In this document: one piece after another, positions 1 through 5,916 of the stretch | Position numbering within the stretch: position 1 is the stretch's first letter | Layout of the letters: every line of letters starts with the position of its first letter | Origin: JBIOWF01 sp044868295 | Lineage (GTDB): Bacteria; Actinomycetota; Actinomycetes; Streptosporangiales; Streptosporangiaceae | DNA: 7,456 nucleotides | Direction: 5' to 3' | Assembly: GCA_044868295.1 (NCBI GenBank) | Contig: JBIOWF010000048.1 | Span: 1-7,456 of the forward strand | Translations under genes and position numbers: made by a program | The notes under the pieces: generated by a model | Database searches by the model: none | What the model was told of the DNA's origin: nothing | Seen by the model: the letters and a program-made list of their open reading frames with translations, nothing else

Positions 1-1
1 A

Positions 2-214
2 CCAAGGCGACCAATGAGCACGAAGCCGTGTTGGCCGGCCGAGGCACGAGGCCGCTCCCAAAGCCAACCAAGGCGACCAATGAGCACGAAGCCGTGTTGG
101 CCGGCCGAGGCACGAGGCCGCTCCCAAAGCCAACCAAGGCGACCAATGAGCACGAAGCCGTGTTGGCCGGCCGAGGCACGAGGCCGTTTTCAAGCCAACG
201 GAGGCGACCAATGA
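2..214 (+). other. Open repeat-encoded reading frame ending at the DUF58 start (possible 3' end of upstream gene or leader ORF)
   Basis: Frame 2 is open from the window edge to a TGA at 212-214, which overlaps the DUF58 ATG (211-213) as ATGA. Because two units are exactly 22 codons, the frame would encode a 22-residue repeat (RRPMSTKPCWPAEARGRSQSQP) almost three times. Two readings are possible. It could be the tail of an upstream gene, by family context a MoxR ATPase, extended by repeat expansion. Alternatively it could be leader frames starting at ATG 14, 80 or 146 whose termination feeds reinitiation on DUF58. The peptide resembles no domain I know and its composition is odd, so it may not be translated at all. 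Confidence 0.3.
200..204 (+). promoter_or_regulatory. Shine-Dalgarno GGAGG deciding the DUF58 start
   Basis: GGAGG lies 6 bases before ATG 211. The equivalent place in the three upstream repeat copies reads only CAAGG, so the last copy has the strongest ribosome binding site. This supports ATG 211 over the far-upstream in-frame GTG at 28. Confidence 0.85.
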
Positions 215-1128
215 GTAGGGGGACGCCGGAGCAGGCGCTGCGGCGGCTGGAGCTGACCGTGGTGCGGCGGCTGGACGGGCTGCTGCAGGGCGGCCACCAG
301 GGGCTGATGCCGGGGCCGGGCAGTGAGCTGGGCGACACGCGTGTCTACGTCCCGGGCGAGGACGATGTCCGCCGGATGGACTGGGCGGTCACCGCGCGCA
401 CGACCGTGCCGCACGTGCGGGATCTCATCGCCGACCGCGAGCTGGAGACCTGGGCGCTGGCCGACCTGTCGGCGAGCATGGACTTCGGCACGGCCGGCAT
501 GGACAAGCGCGAGCTGGTCATCTCGGCCGTGGGCGCTATCGGGTTCCTGGCCAGCCGCATCGGGGACCGGTTCGGCGCCTATGTCCTGCACGGTGCGGAC
601 ATCCACCGCTACCCGGCCCGTCCGGGGCGGCCCGCGCTGTACGGGCTGCTGCACTCGCTGATGGACGCTCCGCGCGCCGGAGGCTCGACGGATCTGGCGG
701 AGGCGATCGGGATGATGGCCGCCGCCCATCGCAGGCGCGGCCTGCGCGTGGTCATCTCCGACTTCCTGTGCGAGCCGGAGACGTGGGAGCGGCCGATCCG
801 CCGCCTGGCGGCCCGGCATCACGTGCTGGCCGTCGAGGTGATCGACCCGCGCGAGCTGGAGCTGCCGGATGTCGGCCTGGTCACCTTCACCGACCCGGAG
901 ACCGGGCGCACCCGCGACATCTACCTGTCGAGGAAGGTCCGTGAGCGGTACGCGGAGGCGGCGGCCGAGCAGCGGGAGGCGACGCGGGTCACGCTGCGCC
1001 GCTGCGGCGTCGGCCACCTGGTGCTGCGCACCGACCGCGACTGGGTTTTCGACATCGCCCAGTTCGTTCTTCAGCAGCGCAGGACCGCGCACCTGATGCG
1101 GCGCCATCCGATTGGAGCTGGAAAGTGA
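211..1128 (+). CDS. DUF58 domain-containing protein
   Basis: A 305-residue protein starting MSRGTPEQALRRLE. The DUF58 signature GEDDVRRMDW is at residues 49-58. A VWA-like metal-site motif DLSAS (D85, S87, S89) follows, in the order expected for the family. No signal peptide or membrane segment is visible, so it should be cytosolic. DUF58 proteins are usually encoded between a MoxR AAA+ ATPase and one or more VWA membrane proteins, and are thought to act with them in chaperone-like assembly or metal insertion. The exact substrate is unknown. The downstream VWA gene overlaps by 4 bp (GTGA), so the two are probably translationally coupled. The start is ATG 211, behind GGAGG. The frame is open upstream to 28, but that extension is only translated repeat sequence and is not credible. 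The moxR partner is presumably left of the window. Confidence 0.93.
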   Translation: MSRGTPEQALRRLELTVVRRLDGLLQGGHQGLMPGPGSELGDTRVYVPGEDDVRRMDWAVTARTTVPHVRDLIADRELETWALADLSASMDFGTAGMDKRELVISAVGAIGFLASRIGDRFGAYVLHGADIHRYPARPGRPALYGLLHSLMDAPRAGGSTDLAEAIGMMAAAHRRRGLRVVISDFLCEPETWERPIRRLAARHHVLAVEVIDPRELELPDVGLVTFTDPETGRTRDIYLSRKVRERYAEAAAEQREATRVTLRRCGVGHLVLRTDRDWVFDIAQFVLQQRRTAHLMRRHPIGAGK

Positions 1129-2072
1129 TCTTTCTGTCCCCGGGCTGGCTGTGGCTGTTCGCGGCCGTCGGGGTGCTCGCGGGCGTGTATGTGGCGCTGC
1201 AGTTCGCGCGCCGCCGCTATGCGGTGCGCTTCACGAATCTGGCGCTGCTGTCCCTGGTCGCGCCCGAACGCCCGACCTGGCGGCGGCATGTGCCCGCGGC
1301 GCTGTTCCTGGTCATGATGAGCCTGCTCGTCCTGGGCGCGGCGCGGCCGGCCGACGCGGTCCGGGTGCCGAGGGACCGGGCCACCATCATGATCGCGGTG
1401 GACATCTCGCTGTCGATGGAGGCGGGGGACGTCCCGCCGACGCGGATGATCGCGGCCAAGCAGGCCGCGCAGCAGTTCGTCAACGACCTGCCGGAGCGGT
1501 TCAACGTCGGCGTGGTGTCGTTCGCCCGGTCGGCCGCGGTGGTCATCTCCCCGACCACCGACCATGCCGCCGTCGTCACGGCGATATCCAATCTGACCAC
1601 CCGGCCCGGCACCGCGATCGGCGAGGCCGTGTTCAGCTCGCTCGACTCGATCAGGTCGTTCGACCAGCGGGCGGTCACCGATCCGCCGCCGGCCGCGATC
1701 GTGCTCCTCTCGGATGGCGACAACACGTCCGGCCGGTCGGTGAACGAGGCCATCGACGCCGCCGTCGGCGCGAAGGTACCGGTCTCCACGATCGCGTACG
1801 GCACGCCCGAGGGCACCGTGATGATCGACAACAGGGCCGTTCAGGTGCCGGTGAACCGGGCCACGCTGCAGTCGCTGTCGGACGGCACGGGCGGGCGGAC
1901 GTACGCGGCCGAGTCGGGCAGCGAACTGCAGGACGTGTACGCGCAGATCGGCACCTCGCTCGGCTACAAGGTGGTCCATGAGGAGGTCACCCAGCGGTTC
2001 ATCATCGGCGCGATCATCGCCGGCCTGCTGGTGGCCGCCGGGACCATGGTCCTGGGGTCCCGTTTCCCGTGA
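1125..2072 (+). CDS. BatA-like VWA domain membrane protein
   Basis: A 315-residue protein with a GTG start (1125) overlapping the DUF58 stop by 4 bp and preceded by GGAG at 1114-1117. The N-terminus (MIFLSPGWLWLFAAVGVLAGVYV) is a membrane segment typical of BatA/aerotolerance-type VWA proteins. A second segment lies around residues 58-75. The VWA domain follows with a complete MIDAS: DISLS (D93, S95, S97), T163 in the PGTAIGEA loop and D197 in LSDGDN. A final membrane helix lies at about residues 291-310. The VWA domain probably sits between transmembrane segments and binds a divalent metal and a protein ligand, working with DUF58 and a MoxR ATPase. Its substrate cannot be told from sequence. 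All key MIDAS residues are present, so it should be functional. Confidence 0.94.
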   Translation: MIFLSPGWLWLFAAVGVLAGVYVALQFARRRYAVRFTNLALLSLVAPERPTWRRHVPAALFLVMMSLLVLGAARPADAVRVPRDRATIMIAVDISLSMEAGDVPPTRMIAAKQAAQQFVNDLPERFNVGVVSFARSAAVVISPTTDHAAVVTAISNLTTRPGTAIGEAVFSSLDSIRSFDQRAVTDPPPAAIVLLSDGDNTSGRSVNEAIDAAVGAKVPVSTIAYGTPEGTVMIDNRAVQVPVNRATLQSLSDGTGGRTYAAESGSELQDVYAQIGTSLGYKVVHEEVTQRFIIGAIIAGLLVAAGTMVLGSRFP

Positions 2073-2073
2073 C

Positions 2074-2127
2074 TTTTCCCCAGCCGCCGAAGTTTTCCCC
2101 ACACCTTGTGGACAAGCTTGTGGACGC
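2074..2127. promoter_or_regulatory. Cluster of four DnaA-box-like 9-mers
   Basis: TGTGGACAA at 2107-2115 is the exact reverse complement of TTGTCCACA, the actinobacterial DnaA box consensus. TGTGGACGC at 2119-2127 (same orientation) and TTTTCCCCA at 2074-2082 and 2093-2101 (opposite orientation) each match it at 7 of 9 bases. Two 9-bp direct repeats CTTGTGGAC (2105-2113, 2117-2125) lie 12 bp apart, and CCACA-CCT-TGTGG (2099-2111) forms an inverted repeat. The cluster fills most of the 78-bp gap upstream of the methyltransferase gene. It could be a DnaA-titrating or regulatory site. No initiator gene or AT-rich unwinding stretch is seen, so it is not called an origin. A fixed regulatory leader for another protein is an alternative. 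Confidence 0.5.
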
Positions 2128-2150
2128 ACCACCCGGTAACGTTTCTGCAC

Positions 2151-2744
2151 GTGGCTCATTACTTCGAGGAGCGCCCACAGGCGGCCAGCCGGCCCGGGGT
2201 CGTCGATCTCGTCCTGCCGGACCTGCACCTGCGGCTGGAGACCGACCGGGGCGTGTTCTCCCCCGATCGGGTCGACCTGGGCACCCGGGTGCTGCTGGAG
2301 ACCGTCCCACCGCCGCCCGGCGAGGGCGACCTGCTCGACCTGGGCTGCGGTTACGGCCCGATCGCGCTGACCATGGCGTCCCGCGCGCCCGGGGCCACGG
2401 TCTGGGCCGTCGACGTGAACCGGCGTTCGCTGGAGTTGACGGGGCGGAACGCCGAGGCCGCCGCCCTTGACAAAGTAAGGCCAGTCCATGTCGACGAGAT
2501 GCCGGACGACGTCAGGTTCCGGGTGATCTGGTCGAATCCGGCCATCCGGATCGGCAAGACGGCCCTCCACGAGATGCTCACCCGCTGGCTGGACCGGCTC
2601 ACCCCCGACGGCTCGGCCTACCTCGTCGTCCAGAAGCACCTCGGCTCCGACTCCCTCCAACGCTGGCTGGCCGACCAGGGCCGGCCCACCACACGGGTCG
2701 CCTCCCGGGCGGCCTACCGAATCCTGAAGGTGGACGCCCGATGA
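2151..2744 (+). CDS. RsmC-like class I SAM-dependent methyltransferase
   Basis: A 197-residue protein of the single-domain RsmC/MTS family, which methylates guanine N2 in rRNA; the target of this short actinobacterial form is not known. The start is GTG 2151, giving MAHYFEERPQAASRPG, because the family opens with M-x-HYF. In-frame TTG codons further up (2106, 2118) would read through the DnaA-like repeats. The N-terminal part (LVLPDLHLRLETDRGVFSPD) is the usual lead-in. SAM motif I is DLGCGYGP (D63-P70) and the acidic residue of motif II is D88 (WAVDVN). The catalytic NPP(F/I) motif reads NPA (N129-P130-A131), an unusual change in the target-base pocket. No strong Shine-Dalgarno is visible. 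It overlaps the next RNA methyltransferase by 4 bp (ATGA), so the two probably form an RNA modification pair. Confidence 0.9.
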   Translation: MAHYFEERPQAASRPGVVDLVLPDLHLRLETDRGVFSPDRVDLGTRVLLETVPPPPGEGDLLDLGCGYGPIALTMASRAPGATVWAVDVNRRSLELTGRNAEAAALDKVRPVHVDEMPDDVRFRVIWSNPAIRIGKTALHEMLTRWLDRLTPDGSAYLVVQKHLGSDSLQRWLADQGRPTTRVASRAAYRILKVDAR

Positions 2745-3307
2745 CGACTCCCACGACCGGGCCCGGCCCGCGCAGGCAACTGCGGCCCACCGACGTCAAG
2801 CGGCTCAACCGCACCTGGCGCCGCAACACGCAGGGCCGTCTCGCGCTGATCCTGGAATCGGTGACGGGCCCTTTCAACGTCGGTTCCGTCTTCCGTACGG
2901 CCGCCGCGTTCGGTGTGGAGGCGATCTGGCTGGCCGGTAACGCCACCCCGCCCACCAACCCCAAGGCGCAGAAGACCGCCCTGGGGACCGACCGTCTCGT
3001 CGAGTGGCACGAGCCCGTCCCGGCGGCGCAAGCCGTACAGGCCGCGAAGAAGGAGGGGTTCCGGGTCGTGGCGGTGGAGCTGACGGGCGACGCGGTCCCG
3101 CTGCCTGAGGCCCGGCTGGACGGGGACGTCTGCCTGGTGGTGGGCAGTGAGGACCACGGATGCTCCCCCGCCCTGCTGGAGGCGGCCGACGGCGTTCTGT
3201 ACATCCCCCAGGTCGGGCGGGTGGGCTCGTTCAACGTGGCGGTGGCCGCCGCCATCGTGCTCGCCGAGGCCCGCCGTCAGGAATGGGCATCAATGGGCCA
3301 GTCGTGA
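2741..3307 (+). CDS. SpoU/TrmH-family RNA 2'-O-methyltransferase
   Basis: A 188-residue SPOUT-fold enzyme, expected to transfer methyl from SAM to a ribose 2'-OH in tRNA or rRNA. Motif 1 is NVGSVFRTAAAFGV (N46 and catalytic-type R52). Motif 2 is VVGSEDHGCS around E137. Motif 3 is IPQVGRVGSFNVAVAAAI, with S163 and N165. These form the knotted C-terminal SAM site and are all intact. A short basic stretch at residues 10-28 (RRQLRPTDVKRLNRTWRR) may contact RNA. The length is in the range for TrmH-type enzymes lacking an extra N-terminal domain. The start ATG overlaps the previous stop as ATGA. The target nucleotide is not predictable. The extreme 3' end holds a small 7-bp direct repeat AATGGGC (3282-3288, 3292-3298) encoding part of the tail EWASMGQS. 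Confidence 0.92.
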   Translation: MTTPTTGPGPRRQLRPTDVKRLNRTWRRNTQGRLALILESVTGPFNVGSVFRTAAAFGVEAIWLAGNATPPTNPKAQKTALGTDRLVEWHEPVPAAQAVQAAKKEGFRVVAVELTGDAVPLPEARLDGDVCLVVGSEDHGCSPALLEAADGVLYIPQVGRVGSFNVAVAAAIVLAEARRQEWASMGQS

Positions 3308-3329
3308 CCCGAATGTTCACCTCGGCTCG

Positions 3330-3359
3330 CTGACGAGGCGGACTCACAACAGGCATACT
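3330..3359 (+). promoter_or_regulatory. Possible housekeeping-type promoter for the phosphodiesterase gene
   Basis: CTGACG (3330-3335) and CATACT (3354-3359), 18 bases apart, each match the -35 TTGACA and -10 TATAAT consensus at 4 of 6 positions. They lie just after the RNA methyltransferase stop and would give a leader of roughly 165 bases containing both repeat sets. This is a weak match and the assignment is tentative. Confidence 0.3.
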
Positions 3360-3372
3360 CCTGCTCGTGCGG

Positions 3373-3408
3373 GGAGCGACCCCGGCCGTTGGTGCCGGAG
3401 CGACCCCG
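3373..3408 (+). repeat. 12-bp direct repeat, 24-bp period
   Basis: GGAGCGACCCCG occurs at 3373-3384 and again at 3397-3408, in the untranslated stretch ahead of the 25-bp repeat array. It could be the remains of a further, diverged tandem repeat or a two-site binding element. Confidence 0.6.
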
Positions 3409-3468
3409 CCGCGGCAGGTCGAGTGGACGGTGCGGCGGACGAGACGAACGCGCGGCGGACAAGGAGCG

Positions 3469-3545
3469 GTGAGCGAACCAATGACCCAGCGCGGTGAGCG
3501 AACCAATGACCCAGCGCGGTGAGTGAACCAATGACCCAGCGCCGC
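3469..3545 (+). repeat. Three 25-bp tandem repeats carrying the phosphodiesterase start codon
   Basis: Copies run 3471-3495, 3496-3520 and 3521-3545. Copies 1 and 2 are identical (GAGCGAACCAATGACCCAGC followed by GCGGT). Copy 3 has GAGTGAACC and ends GCCGC as it merges into the gene. Each copy provides GGTGAG (a match to the GGAGGTGA anti-SD complement) 7 bases before an ATG (3481, 3506, 3531), plus a GTG (3469, 3494, 3519) four codons ahead of that ATG. As 25 is not a multiple of 3, the three starts lie in three frames. The first frame (3469-3522) would give a 17-residue peptide stopping at TGA 3520-3522. The second (3494-3526) would give a 10-residue peptide stopping 4 bases before ATG 3531. 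Only copy 3 opens the phosphodiesterase. Confidence 0.95.
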
Positions 3546-4322
3546 TTCGCGTTCCTCGACCATCCCGGGCCGCTCGCCTTCGCCCATCGCGGCGGGGCGG
3601 CCGAGGGCCGGGAGAACACCATGGCCGCGTTCGCCAGGGCCGTCGACCTGGGCTACACCTACCTGGAGACCGACGCGCACGCGACGGCCGACGGGGTGCT
3701 CCTGGCGTTCCACGACCACTCCCTCGACCGCGTGACCGACCACACCGGCCGGATCGCCGAGCTGCCCTACCGCGAGGTGCGCGGGGCGCGCATCGGCGGC
3801 GTGGACGAGATCCCGCTGCTGGAGAACCTGCTCGGCATGTGGCCGGACGTGCGGTTCAACATCGACGTCAAGGAGAGCCCGTCGATCCTGCCGCTGGCCC
3901 GCGCCATCCGCCGCACCGCCGCCCACGACCGGGTCTGCCTCACGTCCTTCTCCGACCTGCGGCTCGCACAGGCGCGCAAGGCCGTCGGGGGCGGCGTCTG
4001 CTCGGCCCTGGGGCCGCGCGGGGTCGCCGCTCTGCGCACCGCCTCCATGGGGTCGGGGTACGGCCGGCTGCTGACCGGGCTGGCCCGCGCGGCGGTGCCC
4101 TGCGCCCAGATCCCGATGGGTTTTCGCGGGCTGCGGCTCACCACCCGCTCCCTCATCCGTACGGCGCACGCCCTCGGCATGCAGGTGCACGTGTGGACGA
4201 TCGACGAGCCCGCGACAATGGAGCGGCTGCTCGACCTCGGCGTCGACGGGATCATGACGGACAACATCAGCGGCCTGCGCGACGTGCTCCACAAGCGCGG
4301 CCAGTGGCATCCGCGCGCATGA
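3531..4322 (+). CDS. Glycerophosphodiester phosphodiesterase
   Basis: A 263-residue enzyme expected to hydrolyse glycerophosphodiesters (deacylated phospholipids) to sn-glycerol 3-phosphate and an alcohol. The TIM-barrel GDPD signature is complete: AHRGG with H19 and R20, RENT with E28, ETDAHATADGVLLAFHDH with metal ligands E46 and D48 and the second catalytic H61, and NIDVKE (112-115). WTIDEP and GVDGIMTD near the end are typical of the C-terminal barrel strands. No signal peptide is seen, so the enzyme is probably cytoplasmic. I take ATG 3531 as the start because GGTGAG lies 7 bases before it. GTG 3519 (267 residues, MSEPMTQR) is possible but has no upstream Shine-Dalgarno. The start lies in the third copy of the 25-bp repeat. 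A UMF1 transporter gene and rbpA follow on the same strand. Confidence 0.92.
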   Translation: MTQRRFAFLDHPGPLAFAHRGGAAEGRENTMAAFARAVDLGYTYLETDAHATADGVLLAFHDHSLDRVTDHTGRIAELPYREVRGARIGGVDEIPLLENLLGMWPDVRFNIDVKESPSILPLARAIRRTAAHDRVCLTSFSDLRLAQARKAVGGGVCSALGPRGVAALRTASMGSGYGRLLTGLARAAVPCAQIPMGFRGLRLTTRSLIRTAHALGMQVHVWTIDEPATMERLLDLGVDGIMTDNISGLRDVLHKRGQWHPRA

Positions 4323-4425
4323 GTCCGGAACGGGACGCGCCCGCGGCATCCGGCACCGTCCGTCCAGGCGGGATCGGGAGCGGGACTCGGCGTGACATCG
4401 TTATCCGGCCGGCAAGCCGATAGGC

Positions 4426-4430
4426 GAGGA
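4426..4430 (+). promoter_or_regulatory. Shine-Dalgarno deciding the transporter start
   Basis: GAGGA lies 6 bases before ATG 4437. This selects that codon over the in-frame upstream GTG at 4392. The 114-bp gap after the phosphodiesterase shows no convincing promoter or terminator. Confidence 0.75.
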
Positions 4431-4436
4431 GAGAAC

Positions 4437-5792
4437 ATGACCGCCCCCCAGGTCAGCGAGGAGTCCCCCCGGGAGCGCAGTCGCGAGCAGCGCGGCTGGT
4501 ACTGGTACGACTGGGCGAACTCGGCGTTCCAGTCGACCGTCATCACCGTCTTCCTCGGGCCGTACCTGGCCGCGGTCGCCGAGACGGCGGCCGGCGGCGA
4601 GAACGGGTTCGTGAGCTTCCTGGGATTCGACTTCCGGGCCAAGGCGTACTTCTCGGCGATCGTCACCATCTCGGTGCTGCTACAGATCGTGATCATGCCG
4701 ATGGCGGGCGCGCTCGCCGACCACACCGGCCGCAAGAAGGAGATCCTGACCGTCCTGGCCTATCTGGGCGCGCTGGCCACGATGGGCTTCTACTTCGTCT
4801 CCGGCGACGCCTACCTGCTCGGCGGCGTGCTGTTCATCGTGGCCAACGTCGCGTTCGGCGGCGCGATGGTCGTTTACAACTCGTTCCTGCCGCAGATCTC
4901 CACGTCGGAGGAACGGGACAAGATCTCCTCGACCGGCTGGGCGTTCGGCTACCTCGGCGGCTTCACGCTGCTCGCCATCAACCTGGGCATCTATCTCGGT
5001 CACGACGCGCTCGGCCTGGACGAGGGGCTGGCCGTGCGGATCTGCCTCGCCTCCGCGGGGCTGTGGTGGGGCACGTTCACGATCATCCCGCTGCTGCGGC
5101 TGCGCAACCGCCCGGTGGACGTCCACGACGCCTCCACGGCGCGGGCGATCGGGGGCAGCTTCCGCCAGCTCGGCCGGACCCTCGCCGACCTGCGCCGCTA
5201 CCCGCGGACGCTGCTGTTCCTCGCGGCGTACCTGATCTACAACGACGGCGTGCAGACGGTCATCGGGTTCTCCGCGACCTACGCCGACCAGGAGCTGGGG
5301 CTGGGCAAGACCGTCCAGATCGGCGCGATCCTGATGGTGCAGCTCGTCGCCTTCGGCGGGGCGCTGCTGCTCGGCCGGCTGGCCATCAGATTCGGCACGA
5401 AGAGGACCGTCCTGGCCGGCCTCGCCGTCTGGACCGGCGTCGTGGCCGTGGCGTACGTGCTGCAGCGCGGCGCGGCCATCCAGTTCTTCGCGATCGCGTT
5501 CATCATCGCGATCGTCCTGGGCGGCACCCAGGCGCTGTCGCGATCCCTGTACTCGCTCGTGATCCCCGCGGGCAAGGAGGCCGAGTACTTCAGCCTCTAC
5601 GAGATCAGCGACAAGGGCTCGGCGTTCCTCGGCTCGTTCGTGCTCACGCTGGCGCTCCAGCTGACCGACAGCTACCGGACGGCCATCGTCTCCCTTGTGG
5701 TCTTCTTCGTGATCGGCTTCGCCCTGCTCCTGGCCGTCGACCTGCCACGCGCCATCCGGGAGGCGGGTAATGAGGTGCCTGAGCACATCTGA
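4437..5792 (+). CDS. MFS transporter, UMF1 (Atg22-like) family
   Basis: A 451-residue polytopic inner membrane protein. The opening RGWYWYDWANSAFQSTVITVFLGPYL is characteristic of the UMF1/Atg22-like branch of the major facilitator superfamily. The A-like motif GALADHTGRKKE follows the second transmembrane segment. About 12 hydrophobic segments can be counted, with a polar central loop around residues 222-255 (LRLRNRPVDVHDAS...RRYPRT) separating the two halves. QALSRSLYSLVIPAGKEAEYFSLYEISDKGSAFLG near the C-terminus is also typical. Length fits the family (roughly 400-500). The substrate of the bacterial members is unknown; eukaryotic Atg22 exports amino acids from the vacuole. It sits between the phosphodiesterase and rbpA genes. 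No defects are seen. Confidence 0.92.
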   Translation: MTAPQVSEESPRERSREQRGWYWYDWANSAFQSTVITVFLGPYLAAVAETAAGGENGFVSFLGFDFRAKAYFSAIVTISVLLQIVIMPMAGALADHTGRKKEILTVLAYLGALATMGFYFVSGDAYLLGGVLFIVANVAFGGAMVVYNSFLPQISTSEERDKISSTGWAFGYLGGFTLLAINLGIYLGHDALGLDEGLAVRICLASAGLWWGTFTIIPLLRLRNRPVDVHDASTARAIGGSFRQLGRTLADLRRYPRTLLFLAAYLIYNDGVQTVIGFSATYADQELGLGKTVQIGAILMVQLVAFGGALLLGRLAIRFGTKRTVLAGLAVWTGVVAVAYVLQRGAAIQFFAIAFIIAIVLGGTQALSRSLYSLVIPAGKEAEYFSLYEISDKGSAFLGSFVLTLALQLTDSYRTAIVSLVVFFVIGFALLLAVDLPRAIREAGNEVPEHI

Positions 5793-5835
5793 GGGAACCG
5801 CGCCGGGAAAAGCGCGATTGGATCACGCTTCGGAT

Positions 5836-5862
5836 GGGAATCCACACACGGTATCAAGCGTT
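5836..5862 (+). promoter_or_regulatory. SigR-type promoter (GGGAAT-N18-GTT) of rbpA
   Basis: GGGAAT at 5836-5841 and GTT at 5860-5862 are separated by exactly 18 bases, matching the known consensus for the actinobacterial thiol-oxidative-stress sigma factor SigR/SigH. The expected transcript start, several bases after GTT, gives a leader of about 45-50 bases before ATG 5917. In Streptomyces coelicolor, rbpA is an established SigR target, so context and motif agree. Confidence 0.85.
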
Positions 5863-5901
5863 GTACGCGGTGGAGACCAACCCCTCTAAGGCGGGGACCT
5901 C

Positions 5902-5907
5902 AGGAGG
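5902..5907 (+). promoter_or_regulatory. Strong Shine-Dalgarno of rbpA
   Basis: AGGAGG lies 9 bases before ATG 5917. It is one of the best matches to the anti-Shine-Dalgarno in the window and fixes the rbpA start. Confidence 0.85.
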
Positions 5908-5916
5908 CATTAGAAC

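Larger units (their letters stand above)
1..215 (+). repeat. 66-bp tandem repeat array ending on the DUF58 start codon
   Basis: Units at 1-66 and 67-132 are identical. The unit at 133-197 is identical for its first 54 bases, then differs (TTTTCAAGCCA in place of CTCCCAAAGCCA) and is one base shorter. A partial fourth copy at 198-215 reads ACGGAGGCGACCAATGAG and contains the start codon of the next gene. Every unit carries AAGGCGACCAATGAG, a start-site-like block with a weak Shine-Dalgarno and an ATG (14, 80, 146). Only the last copy has the full GGAGG. The window opens at a unit boundary, so more copies may lie to the left. The one-base loss in unit 3 puts the upstream ATGs in a different frame from the DUF58 gene. 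The array therefore cannot simply extend that protein from its own ATGs. Confidence 0.95.

Noticed and set aside
28..210. N-terminal extension of DUF58 to GTG 28
   Set aside because: It would translate the 66-bp repeats. The DUF58 family start and the strong GGAGG point to ATG 211.
1..215. CRISPR array
   Set aside because: The units are contiguous with no variable spacers, and the repeat length and phase fit start-site tandem repeats instead.
2074..2127. Replication origin
   Set aside because: DnaA-like boxes are few, there is no AT-rich unwinding region, and dnaA, dnaN or rpmH are not adjacent.
1071..2660. 529-codon open frame on the minus strand opposite the VWA and methyltransferase genes
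   Set aside because: A high-GC shadow frame. Its translation is rich in R, G, D and H without domains, while the plus strand encodes clear families.
3231..4349. Long minus-strand open frame opposite the phosphodiesterase
   Set aside because: Shadow of the GDPD gene. It translates the repeats into RWVIGS-type peptides with no known domain.
4392..4436. Promoter ahead of the transporter (GTGACA with CGATAG)
   Set aside because: The spacing of about 20 bases and a poor -10 hexamer make it no better than chance.
4680..5786. Minus-strand open frame opposite the transporter
   Set aside because: Low-complexity R/D/E/Q-rich shadow of a hydrophobic membrane protein.
5797..5819. Hairpin CGCGC/GCGCG after the transporter gene as a terminator
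   Set aside because: Only 5 bp of stem with an 8-base loop and no T run.
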